From: Bacteroidales bacterium
Lineage (GTDB): Bacteria > Bacteroidota > Bacteroidia > Bacteroidales > UBA1402
Direction: 5' to 3'
DNA length: 64,000 nt
Assembly (NCBI GenBank): GCA_021373135.1
Contig: JAJFTH010000003.1
Span: 186,001 to 250,000 of the forward strand
This document shows positions 8,207 to 16,894 of this stretch, one piece after another. The notes beneath the pieces were generated by a model, which worked only from the letters and a program-made list of their open reading frames with translations, had not been told where the DNA came from and did not search any database. How positions within the stretch are numbered: the stretch's first letter is position 1; each line of letters starts with the position of its first letter. Both the position numbers and the translations under genes were made by a program.

Positions 8207-8292
8207 TTAACTCAATGTTTTTTCACAGTTGCCTGTGAACCTGCAAATAACTCACAAGCAACTTTTCGTGAATCATTAAATCGAACAAAAGT

Positions 8293-11200
8293 ATGAAAAA
8301 TATGAAAATCACAATGAAAAATAGGCCAAAATGCAAAATAAAGCTCCAGATACGATTTTTGTTGGTCTGTATACTTTTCTTTTGCTCAGCTTTTAATTCC
8401 TTTTCACAGATTACAGTAAATGTAAAAGATAAGACCATCCGTCAGATTATTAAAGTCATAGAGAATAAATCGGACTACAAAATTTTCTATAACGATGATT
8501 TTACCGCTTTGAACAAGGTCGTTTCTCTGAATGTAAAAGATGCTTCTATTGATCATGTCATGAATATTCTTTTTAAAGGAAGTGGCATTTCGTGGAAAAT
8601 GAAAGAAAATAAACAAATAGTGCTCGTTCCGGAAAAAGTATCCGATCAAACAAATCAAACATCTGATTTTCAGACTCACAAATTAACAGGTGTTGTAAAA
8701 GATGCCGACACCGGTGAACCTCTGTTTGGTGTAAGTGCTTTTATTGAGGGCACCAGAATCGGTACTGTTTCTGATATTGCCGGTAAATTCACCATCGAGG
8801 TACCGAAGACTTCTTCCGTATTGGTATTCTCATACATTGGATATATTACAAAGAAGGTTGCTTTTGATAAGCAAAGCACTATTGAAGTAACTATGAATAA
8901 AAATTCAAAGAATTTGGATGAAGTAGTGGTGGTTGGTTATGGTACCCAGAAAAAAGTAAACTTGACCGGTGCTGTTTCACAGATAAAATTCGATGAATTA
9001 GGATCAACACGTCCTATCATTACAGTCTCTTCTGCACTTGGGGGATTAAGTTCAGGTGTAAATGTCAGACAGGCATCAGGCGAACCAGGTTCTGATGGTG
9101 CTACGATCCGTATCAGAGGAATCGGAACGCTCAACAACAGTGACCCTTTAGTCATTGTCGATGGGATGGAAAGTTCGTTAGATGTAATCAATCCACAAGA
9201 TATAGCATCAATTTCTATTTTGAAAGATGCTGCTTCATCGGCTATCTACGGTTCACGTGCTGCAAACGGTGTAATCTTGGTTACGACAAAATCGGGCGAT
9301 AAACAGCGCGTAAGTGTGACCTATACAGGCATGCTGTCAAACTGTAGTCCTATCCATCTGATTGACTTTGTAAGCGATTATCCTACTTATATGCGCCTGA
9401 TGAATGAAAGTGCTTCAAATTATTCAACGGCACAAATCTTCAGCGATGCTACCATCTCTAAATGGGAGACTGCCAATAAAAATCCCAATGCGTTAAATGC
9501 CAATGGAGTACCTAACTATATAGCTTTTCCGAATACAGATTGGAACGATGTTGTTTACAACACAAACAATGTTATTCAAAACCATAATATATCGGTTAGT
9601 GGAGCTACTTCAAACTCGAGATTATTGATTTCTGCCCATTATCTTCATAACCCGGGATTGGTAGATAATACAGGACTGAAGCGTTACAACTTTCGTACCA
9701 ATGCCGAAGTTGATGTTAACAAATGGCTAACCATCGGTACACGTACTTATGCTACCATGGATGATAATGAAATGGGCTCTTACGGGCTTGTACCTCCCTA
9801 TATATTGGCATCAACCCCCGGCGTATACCCTTATTATGACGGAGCATGGGCCGTTCCTGAGGCACCCGAAGAAAGTGCAACTGCGAATAATGTTCTAAGA
9901 ACATTGCATACTAATTTGGGGTTCGATAAGACCTCAAGGGTAAATACCTCTCTTTATACTAAGGTAAAACTTTTCAAAGGGTTGACATGGAATGTTAACT
10001 TTAACTATAATAAGGATTTGTCTGAAAATGCCATCCATTCGGATCCTACCTATGGTATACTAAAACAATTCAGTACAGGTGTATCAATGGGAACGGCCAT
10101 TCCGCCGAGTAACCAGACTACTTCTTATTCGGTTACAAGTGACTATCAATATACACTCGAGACTTTGCTGAACTACCAGATAACTTTGGCTGAAAAGCAC
10201 CATCTAAGTGGTTTGCTGGGCTATAACGAAACGTACTACAATTTGTATGCAAATTCGGCCGCAAAGAAAGGTTTGACAGATGTAAGTGCCTGGGTATTAG
10301 ATGCTGCAACCAATATGATTTCCATCTCAGGTTCCGGCTATAATTGGAGTATGCGTTCGGTTTTTGGTCGTATTAATTACGACTACAATCAACGCTATCT
10401 TTTTGAAGCAAATTTTCGCTGTGATGGTTCGTCGCGCTTTTCATCCAATCATCGTTGGGGAATATTCCCTTCTTTTTCTGCAGGTTGGAGAATCTCTGAA
10501 GAGAACTTCATGAAGGATCAACAAGTATTCCAGAACCTGAAGTTACGCGCTTCATGGGGGGAATTGGGAAATAGTACCACTCCTGGTTATTACGACTATA
10601 TGGCTACTTATGTCCCTGGAAAATATTCATTCAATGGTACACCTGCCAGTGCTGTTTATGGTAGTAAAATTGCGAATGAACTATTAGAATGGGAATCAAC
10701 TGCTGTGACCAATATCGGTCTTGAGACTGCTTTTCTTGGAAACCGTTTGACGGCAGAATTTGAAGCCTACAGCCGGAATACAGATGGAATATTGACTACT
10801 CCACCTGTTGAAATTACGCTTGGAACAGCTTCTCCCCCTACACAAAATCTCGCAGGAATTTCCAACAAAGGTGTTGAACTTACACTTGGTTGGCAAGACC
10901 ATATCGGAGATTTTAAATATTCCATTAAGGGAAATGTGAGCTTCAACAAAAACGAAGTAACGAAGTATAAAGGTAAATTCAAAGAAGGTTGGACCACTGA
11001 TGCTTTGGGTAATCGCGTTTATAGCAGTAACCTTGGGAGCACTACCACCGGAACGACCAATCTTATTACAGAAGGTCATCAGATCAATGAATATTATATG
11101 TACTCACTTTATAATGGAAATCAATCCTATTTTGATTCTGAGGGAAAAGTGAACGCGAAAGGCGGTCCGAAAGATGGAATGATTCGCACTCCTCAAGATA

Positions 11201-11880
11201 TGGAATGGTTGAATGCAATGATTGCCGCCGGCAATATATTTATGCCTAACCAGAGCGTTTCCAAAACCAAGATTTGGTATGGAGATTACATCTATGCCGA
11301 CAATAACGGAAATGGTATCTTCGGTGACAGTTATGACCGGAAATTGACCGGGACATCTTCGATGCCTACCACCGTATTTGGTCTTCAGATGAATTTCAGT
11401 TGGAAGAATTTTGATTTGGGCATGGATTGGACGGGACAGACTGGCAACCAAATTTACTGGCTTCAAATGGGTTACAACATGTCAAACACACGTGTAGCTA
11501 ATCAGATTGGAAAAATGGTTGCCGATAATCATTACTATTATAATGATGCAGATCCTGCCGATGCAGCAAATAACACAACAGCCCTATATCCTCGTTTGAA
11601 GTTAAACAATTATGACACTCAAAACGCGTTGCCGAGTACACGCTGGTTGTATGACGGTACTTATGTAAGGCTTTCAAATGTGACCCTCGGTTATACGTTA
11701 CCTCAAAATATAACAAAGAAGATTTCTATTCAGCAAGCCAGATTTTTCATAAGTGCTGAAAATTTGCTTACCATTACTTCTTATCCAGGCCTTGATCCTG
11801 AACAGACAAGTAGTACGAGTGGAAATTTCACCTATCCTTTGGTTCGGCAGATTGCTTTTGGTACCAATATAACATTCTAA
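8293..11880 (+). CDS. SusC/RagA-family TonB-dependent transporter with STN domain
   Basis: 1195 residues. A long signal peptide (about 1-39) is followed by a secretin/TonB N-terminal (STN) domain at about 40-110, the part that talks to FecR. A carboxypeptidase-regulatory-like domain is at about 130-200. The diagnostic SusC motif LDEVVVVGYG is at about 206-215, then the plug (GATIRIRGIGTLNNSDPLVI), then the 22-strand barrel ending in an aromatic C-terminus (IAFGTNITF). Start codon choice is open: the first ATG is at 8293 and another is in frame shortly after. It imports an oligomeric nutrient with the SusD lipoprotein downstream. No glycoside hydrolase, peptidase or sulfatase is adjacent, so the substrate is unknown. 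Confidence 0.97.
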   Translation: MKNMKITMKNRPKCKIKLQIRFLLVCILFFCSAFNSFSQITVNVKDKTIRQIIKVIENKSDYKIFYNDDFTALNKVVSLNVKDASIDHVMNILFKGSGISWKMKENKQIVLVPEKVSDQTNQTSDFQTHKLTGVVKDADTGEPLFGVSAFIEGTRIGTVSDIAGKFTIEVPKTSSVLVFSYIGYITKKVAFDKQSTIEVTMNKNSKNLDEVVVVGYGTQKKVNLTGAVSQIKFDELGSTRPIITVSSALGGLSSGVNVRQASGEPGSDGATIRIRGIGTLNNSDPLVIVDGMESSLDVINPQDIASISILKDAASSAIYGSRAANGVILVTTKSGDKQRVSVTYTGMLSNCSPIHLIDFVSDYPTYMRLMNESASNYSTAQIFSDATISKWETANKNPNALNANGVPNYIAFPNTDWNDVVYNTNNVIQNHNISVSGATSNSRLLISAHYLHNPGLVDNTGLKRYNFRTNAEVDVNKWLTIGTRTYATMDDNEMGSYGLVPPYILASTPGVYPYYDGAWAVPEAPEESATANNVLRTLHTNLGFDKTSRVNTSLYTKVKLFKGLTWNVNFNYNKDLSENAIHSDPTYGILKQFSTGVSMGTAIPPSNQTTSYSVTSDYQYTLETLLNYQITLAEKHHLSGLLGYNETYYNLYANSAAKKGLTDVSAWVLDAATNMISISGSGYNWSMRSVFGRINYDYNQRYLFEANFRCDGSSRFSSNHRWGIFPSFSAGWRISEENFMKDQQVFQNLKLRASWGELGNSTTPGYYDYMATYVPGKYSFNGTPASAVYGSKIANELLEWESTAVTNIGLETAFLGNRLTAEFEAYSRNTDGILTTPPVEITLGTASPPTQNLAGISNKGVELTLGWQDHIGDFKYSIKGNVSFNKNEVTKYKGKFKEGWTTDALGNRVYSSNLGSTTTGTTNLITEGHQINEYYMYSLYNGNQSYFDSEGKVNAKGGPKDGMIRTPQDMEWLNAMIAAGNIFMPNQSVSKTKIWYGDYIYADNNGNGIFGDSYDRKLTGTSSMPTTVFGLQMNFSWKNFDLGMDWTGQTGNQIYWLQMGYNMSNTRVANQIGKMVADNHYYYNDADPADAANNTTALYPRLKLNNYDTQNALPSTRWLYDGTYVRLSNVTLGYTLPQNITKKISIQQARFFISAENLLTITSYPGLDPEQTSSTSGNFTYPLVRQIAFGTNITF

Positions 11881-11892
11881 TATTTAAGCAAG

Positions 11893-11989
11893 ATGAAACG
11901 AGCATGTTTGTAAAAACGTCCAAGTTTATGATAGAATGGACATGCGAGTTCCATATGACCTTATACAAAAAATTATTATCATATGAAAA
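11893..11989 (+). repeat. Palindromic dispersed repeat, copy B
   Basis: A near-copy of 6159-6256, lying exactly between susC and susD. The 62-bp hairpin core is 11893-11954 with the same GA/GA internal mismatch. The repeat's terminal ATGAAAA is the actual susD start codon. Differences from copy A are mostly single substitutions plus one indel in the A-run. Confidence 0.85.
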
Positions 11990-13746
11990 AAATATATTTT
12001 ATTGGCTCACTTGTTGCAGTTGCTTTGTTTACAGGTTGTGATGGTAGCCTGCTCGACACCGTCCCGACAAACTCCGTTCCTTCAGTAACGATGTGGACAT
12101 CGGAATCCTTAGCCGATTGTGGTGTAAATGGAGTCTATGATGCTTTAAGATATGAAAATACAGGTTATAACTTATGGCATACGGATCAAGATGGATTTAC
12201 AGGAATGAACCGAAACTCGAGTGCTTTATCCTCAGGTATTGCAACAGCAAGTACCGCTTTGTTTTCAGATTATTGGCAACAAAACTACGAAGGCATCACC
12301 CGGGCAAACTATGCCATTCAAAATCTACCAAATGCGCCGTTGACTCCGGCAAAATATGGGCGTCTGATGGCCGAATGCAAATTCTTGCGGGCATGGTTCT
12401 ATTTTAATCTGAACCAAGTGTATAAGGGCGTTCCATATTACAATAAGCCGGTAACTTTTGACGAGGTTACCAAACCCCGTTCAACAGAAACTGCTGTTTG
12501 GGATTCGATGATCTCTGACCTGACCTATTGTATCAACGAACCCAATTTACCTAACATGTATGCTGCAGGTAATGTTGACCACGGACGTGTAACCAAAGCC
12601 GCTGCTTATGCATTAAGAGGGAAAGTATATATGTGGATGAAAGATTATGCGAAAGCCGAAGCCGATTTACGGACTGTTGGAACATTGGGCCCGACCTTGT
12701 TTCAAGGCCCTTATAAACAGCTTTTTAAAGAAGCCAATGAGGCATGTCCTGAAATGATTTTCTCGGTTCAAAACATTGGTGTAGAAGGATATGGCTCCAA
12801 TTCACAATTGAATTTAGCACCTCGCAGTGGATTCGGATGGTGCTGGAATAATTATCTGCCCAACCCTGATTTCGTTGAGTCGTTTGAAGAAGCAAATGGT
12901 AAGCCCTTCGACTGGAATGATTATTTACCCAACTACAACTCCATGACCCCAGTACAAAGGATCGTATTCTTTCTGCGTGATAACATGACGAATGCCGAAA
13001 AGACTGTCTTCACCAATTACGGAGCTGATATGACCAAATATTTAAGCACCGGCAATGAAGCAAGGGTATTGAAAGCGTTTACTGATCGTGATCCACGTTT
13101 GTTGGATGACATCATCACTCCTTATTCATCTCTTTTTGGAGCAGACCAAGGTAATGTAGAAAAAACATGCACCTTACGCTGGCCATTCCGTACTGATACT
13201 CAAGCTCCCTGGGATATCAAAACCGATACGAACACAAAATGGTATTACCTGTGGCGCAAATGGGTATATGAAGGTGCAAGTGAATCACCCAACAGACTGT
13301 ATGGACCTACTGATCAAGTAATGATACGTTATGCCGATGTGGTGTTGTTATTGGCAGAAGCAATTAATGAACAACGCAGTAATGATGCAGAAGCTATAAC
13401 TTTGGTAAATAGTGTCCGTACGCGTGGTGGAGCTGTAGCTTTACAAACTACTGATCCCAATCTTCCTACATTTGTTACAGGTCAGGACAATTTAAGAGAA
13501 CGTATCCGTAACGAACGTCGTTGGGAGCTGTGTAATGAAGGAATTAACCTTTTTGATGAAATGCGTTGGGGAACTTGGAAAGCTAAGAAGTTTTATCAAG
13601 GCAATGGCGTCAAAGAAATACATGGGAAATTGACTTCTCCCTATTCATGGGCAGGTGACTATTTGTATAAATGGGCCATACCGGCATCAGAGGTACAAAG
13701 ATTGGGTCAAGATGTCCTGGTGCCAAATGATGGTTGGATTTATTAA
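11983..13746 (+). CDS. SusD/RagB-family nutrient-binding lipoprotein
   Basis: 587 residues. The lipoprotein signal ends at Cys19 (ALFTGC), then DGSLLDTVPTNSV. SusD family signatures are MAECKFLRAWFYFNLNQVYKGVPY (TPR-like helices), RVTKAAAYALRGKVYMWM and, near the C-terminus, IRYADVVLLLAEAINE and RERIRNERRWELCNEG. It lies on the cell surface and caps the SusC barrel. Its start codon lies inside the palindromic repeat, so expression may be tuned separately from susC. A strong terminator follows. Confidence 0.97.
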   Translation: MKKIYFIGSLVAVALFTGCDGSLLDTVPTNSVPSVTMWTSESLADCGVNGVYDALRYENTGYNLWHTDQDGFTGMNRNSSALSSGIATASTALFSDYWQQNYEGITRANYAIQNLPNAPLTPAKYGRLMAECKFLRAWFYFNLNQVYKGVPYYNKPVTFDEVTKPRSTETAVWDSMISDLTYCINEPNLPNMYAAGNVDHGRVTKAAAYALRGKVYMWMKDYAKAEADLRTVGTLGPTLFQGPYKQLFKEANEACPEMIFSVQNIGVEGYGSNSQLNLAPRSGFGWCWNNYLPNPDFVESFEEANGKPFDWNDYLPNYNSMTPVQRIVFFLRDNMTNAEKTVFTNYGADMTKYLSTGNEARVLKAFTDRDPRLLDDIITPYSSLFGADQGNVEKTCTLRWPFRTDTQAPWDIKTDTNTKWYYLWRKWVYEGASESPNRLYGPTDQVMIRYADVVLLLAEAINEQRSNDAEAITLVNSVRTRGGAVALQTTDPNLPTFVTGQDNLRERIRNERRWELCNEGINLFDEMRWGTWKAKKFYQGNGVKEIHGKLTSPYSWAGDYLYKWAIPASEVQRLGQDVLVPNDGWIY

Positions 13747-13770
13747 AACTGATTATCATCACTAAAAGAG

Positions 13771-13808
13771 TATGCCTGTCCGGATTGGTTCCAGACAGGC
13801 ATATTTTT
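13771..13808 (+). terminator. Rho-independent terminator after susD
   Basis: ATGCCTGTC (13772-13780) pairs with GACAGGCAT (13794-13802), followed by a T-run. It ends the SusCD transcript before the convergent ABC operon. Confidence 0.9.
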
Positions 13809-13881
13809 AATTGAAAATCATTGTTGTCCGGTAAAAATCTTACCAATCCAGGGAAAATGATGAATCAAAGCCATCTTTTGC

Positions 13882-14700
13882 TTATATATAATTCCCCAAA
13901 AGCAATGCGGCAACTCCAGGATCAATCAGGTCTTTTTGCCGGAGCTCGTCGAAAAGGGTCAGCAAATCGTTCACATTCAACCGTTTTTTGTCTTCTCCCT
14001 TAAAATCATAAGCGACTTTTCCTTGGTGCATCATGATGATGCGATCGCCAAGATTCACAGCCTGTTGCATCGAGTGGGTCACCATCAGTGTGGTCAGTTT
14101 GTCTTTCGAAACGACTTGCTGGGTTAGTTCTATCACTTTGTTTGCCGTTTTAGGGTCAAGTGCAGCGGTGTGTTCATCCAGCAACAGTAATTTTGGCCTC
14201 AGGGCTGTTGACATGAGCAACGTGAGCGCCTGCCGTTGTCCACCGGATAATTTGCCGATGGGGTTTTCCAAACGATCTTCCAGGCCCATGTTTAAGGGCT
14301 TCACCATTTTCTTGAAATCATTGACCAGCGATTTTGGCAGTCCCCAGCCAAAGCCACGGCCTTTGCCTCGTTTGATGGCCAGGGCCAGGTTTTCCTGAAT
14401 AGACATGTTCGGAGCAGTGCCACTAAACGGATTTTGAAAAACACGTCCTATGTATTTGGCCCTTTTGTGTTCGCTCCACCTTGTGATGTCCACCCCATCA
14501 AGGGTGATGGTGCCTTCGTCCGGAAGGAACGTGCCTGCAACAGCATTTAAAGCGGTTGATTTGCCCGATCCGTTTGTTCCCAGTATGCAGACAAAGCTGC
14601 CTTCCTCAATCTCAAGGGATAACCCCTGTATGGCTTTCACCTCATTGACCGTGCCGGCATTGAAGGTCTTTTTAATATTTTCGATTTTAAGCATGTACAT
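13882..14700 (-). CDS. ABC transporter ATP-binding protein (TrpZ/branched-chain-like importer)
   Basis: 272 residues. Walker A is GTNGSGKST (41-49), the signature is LSGGQRQ and Walker B is LLLLDEH. The H-loop is in LMVTHSMQQA. It is the last gene of the eight-gene operon and overlaps the permease gene by 14 bases. The permease and the ABC_sub_bind-type binding protein upstream make a complete importer of the kind known as TrpXYZ in firmicutes; the ligand here is unknown. The start at 14700 (MYMLKIEN) could also be the Met two codons later. Confidence 0.92.
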   Translation of the reverse strand: MYMLKIENIKKTFNAGTVNEVKAIQGLSLEIEEGSFVCILGTNGSGKSTALNAVAGTFLPDEGTITLDGVDITRWSEHKRAKYIGRVFQNPFSGTAPNMSIQENLALAIKRGKGRGFGWGLPKSLVNDFKKMVKPLNMGLEDRLENPIGKLSGGQRQALTLLMSTALRPKLLLLDEHTAALDPKTANKVIELTQQVVSKDKLTTLMVTHSMQQAVNLGDRIIMMHQGKVAYDFKGEDKKRLNVNDLLTLFDELRQKDLIDPGVAALLLGNYI

Positions 14701-15628
14701 TTCTTTTAAAAGTCAGTTTCTTCTTGTCTTTCAGGAGGCCCGGCAAAATCAGCGCAATAAAAACAAACAGGGCTGTAATAATTTTCAGGTCGTTCGGATT
14801 TAAGCCCCAACGAAGAGCTATTGCGACGAGTAAGCGGAACAAGACAGAACCGAGCACTGCTCCGACTATGACAAAGCCAACACTGTTGTCGTTGATGATG
14901 GCTTCGCCAATGATGACACTGGCCAGTCCCCAGACCATCATGCCAATTCCCATCTGGACATCGGCGAAACCTTGATATTGTGCCAACATGGCACCTGCCA
15001 GTGCGATAAAACCGTTTGAAAGGGCTATTCCAATGATGATCATCGCTTTTGTGTTGACGCCCAGTGCACGGATCATTTGATCGTTATCGCCGGTGGCGCG
15101 CATGGCCGTTCCGATATTGGTTTTGAAGAACCACCACAGAATGAGGCTGAAAGACACGATGGCCAGAAAACAAAAAAGCAGCAACCACAGGTCTTTCGTA
15201 ACTACCTCCCACCCGATGATTGTGGTTTTGTTGCCGATTCCGGAAACAGTGTCAGAAAGGCTTTCAACCCAACTGAATACCGTGGTTTCATTGAGTATCG
15301 GCATATTACTTTTTCCCATCACATGGAGATTGACCGAATAGAGGGCTGTCATGACCAAAATGCCGGCAAGCAGTGGATTGATCCTGAATTTGGTGTGAAT
15401 GATACCGGTAACTGCGCCGGCAGCCATTCCTGCCATAAAAGCGACCAGACTGGCCAATAGCGGATTAACGCCGGCAACAATCAGGGATGCTGCTGTCGCA
15501 GCCCCAAATGTGAATGATCCTTCGGCGGTAATGTCCGGAAAATCGAAAATTCGAAAACTGATAAAAATTCCAAGCGCCAGTAACGCCAGAATTAAACCGA
15601 TGGTGGTTGATCCAATGAGTAGTGACAT
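14687..15628 (-). CDS. ABC transporter permease (BPD_transp_2 / TrpY-like)
   Basis: 313 residues with about eight to nine hydrophobic segments from end to end. Family signatures are ISFRIFDFPDITAEGSFTFG near the N-terminus and MIRALGVNTKAMIIIGIALSNGFIALAGAM in the second half. This is the permease type that partners ABC_sub_bind (DUF534) binding proteins. It lies nine bases after the STAS-fusion gene and overlaps the ATPase gene, so the importer is translationally tied to the signalling genes upstream. Confidence 0.92.
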   Translation of the reverse strand: MSLLIGSTTIGLILALLALGIFISFRIFDFPDITAEGSFTFGAATAASLIVAGVNPLLASLVAFMAGMAAGAVTGIIHTKFRINPLLAGILVMTALYSVNLHVMGKSNMPILNETTVFSWVESLSDTVSGIGNKTTIIGWEVVTKDLWLLLFCFLAIVSFSLILWWFFKTNIGTAMRATGDNDQMIRALGVNTKAMIIIGIALSNGFIALAGAMLAQYQGFADVQMGIGMMVWGLASVIIGEAIINDNSVGFVIVGAVLGSVLFRLLVAIALRWGLNPNDLKIITALFVFIALILPGLLKDKKKLTFKRNVHA

Positions 15629-15637
15629 ATCGGTATA

Positions 15638-16888
15638 TTATTTGGTTGGAATTAAATGAACAGATTTTACGGGTGCAATCCAGCAAAAACCTTGGACAAA
15701 TTGGCTTTCACCGAGACCGACGGCATCACGGGTATCGTTCAGTATATGAATAATATCGATCAGTTCGGAAGTCTCGAACAAGCGTTCAATGGTTTCATAC
15801 AGGTCTATCTCTGTTTTTTTAAGCGGAATATAAGGGAAGACTGCTGTATGAATATGTCCCGTCAGAGGTGAATCGGGCAGCATGGGGCGCAAAAACGGTT
15901 CCGCTGCTCCTTCTTTTTCAAAAGATACATATCCGACGGAAATGGTCAGCATCTTGTAATGAGCAGGCTCTGTCGTGAAATTGACGGTTTCCTTTATTTC
16001 AGGATAGGTGAATATTTTCTTTCCTTCAACGGGTGAAGCATTCAGGGACGTTCCGATCAATCCACCACTTTCTGCCACCATGACTATAGCCATTTGAGGA
16101 AGTTTGGTCAGCTTTTGAAAACTTTCTGCCAGTTGACTGAATCCGATGGTATTGATGGGATTTTCCGGAACAAAGCGAACCAGATGCGAAAAGTTCCCTT
16201 CAAAGTGCAGCCCGTATAATTCAGTGAGCGTGGCAACCAACTGACCGCTGCCGACAATGTAATCGGGCTTTCTCGAACCGTCGGCTGGTAGATATGCCAT
16301 ATCTTTACCCAGGACTACATATTCGCCAAAACGATCCTTGCATTCATCAAAGGATTCACCGATGGCACCCAGGCCAATTGAAAAATGGTTTTCACCGGAT
16401 TGGAACCGTCTGGCATTTTCGGATTTGAATCCGGAGTCAAAGGTCAGTTCTGGTTGGCCATATATACCAAGATCGGTCGTTCCATCGGGTGACAACGTCG
16501 TGAGGTTGAAATGGAAACCCTGTGTATCCAACTTGTCTTGCGGTTCTTGCTTTACATCTTCTTTCTTCGATTGCGTTGGCGACTGACTGAGCATATCAGC
16601 CATACCGACCATTTGTAGGATGGTACGCACGTTATCCGACATCACAGAAAGATAAAAATGACCGTTTACCGATTTGAGGTTTTTATGCTGAGTGACGAGC
16701 AAACGAATGCCCGCAGAACTTAAGTATTCTACACCCGCCATGTCGAGTGCTATCCGGTATTGGCCTTCGCGTACCAGACTATCAATGTAATCGTTGAGAT
16801 ACCCTGTCCGGTTGGCATCCAACCTTCCGTTGCATTTCAGGATCACTTCATCGTCCTTGATTTCCTTGTTTATTTCGAGGTTGTTCAT
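15638..16888 (-). CDS. STAS-domain protein fused to an unrecognised 290-residue domain
   Basis: 416 residues. Residues 1-105 are a STAS domain of anti-sigma-antagonist type, with YLSSAGIRLL (55-64) at the usual DSSG phosphorylation site; Ser58 would be the acceptor. A Gln/Lys-rich linker (about 105-125) leads into a large domain I do not recognise. Striking runs there are FSIGLGAIGESFDECKDRFG, DGSRKPDYIVGSG and MAIVMVAESGGLIGTSLN. No membrane segment or signal peptide is seen, so it is cytoplasmic. It is wedged between the tandem binding protein (six bases) and the permease (nine bases). It may be the output of the partner switch or a regulator of the transporter. Confidence 0.8.
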   Translation of the reverse strand: MNNLEINKEIKDDEVILKCNGRLDANRTGYLNDYIDSLVREGQYRIALDMAGVEYLSSAGIRLLVTQHKNLKSVNGHFYLSVMSDNVRTILQMVGMADMLSQSPTQSKKEDVKQEPQDKLDTQGFHFNLTTLSPDGTTDLGIYGQPELTFDSGFKSENARRFQSGENHFSIGLGAIGESFDECKDRFGEYVVLGKDMAYLPADGSRKPDYIVGSGQLVATLTELYGLHFEGNFSHLVRFVPENPINTIGFSQLAESFQKLTKLPQMAIVMVAESGGLIGTSLNASPVEGKKIFTYPEIKETVNFTTEPAHYKMLTISVGYVSFEKEGAAEPFLRPMLPDSPLTGHIHTAVFPYIPLKKTEIDLYETIERLFETSELIDIIHILNDTRDAVGLGESQFVQGFCWIAPVKSVHLIPTK

Positions 16889-16894
16889 TTGTTC

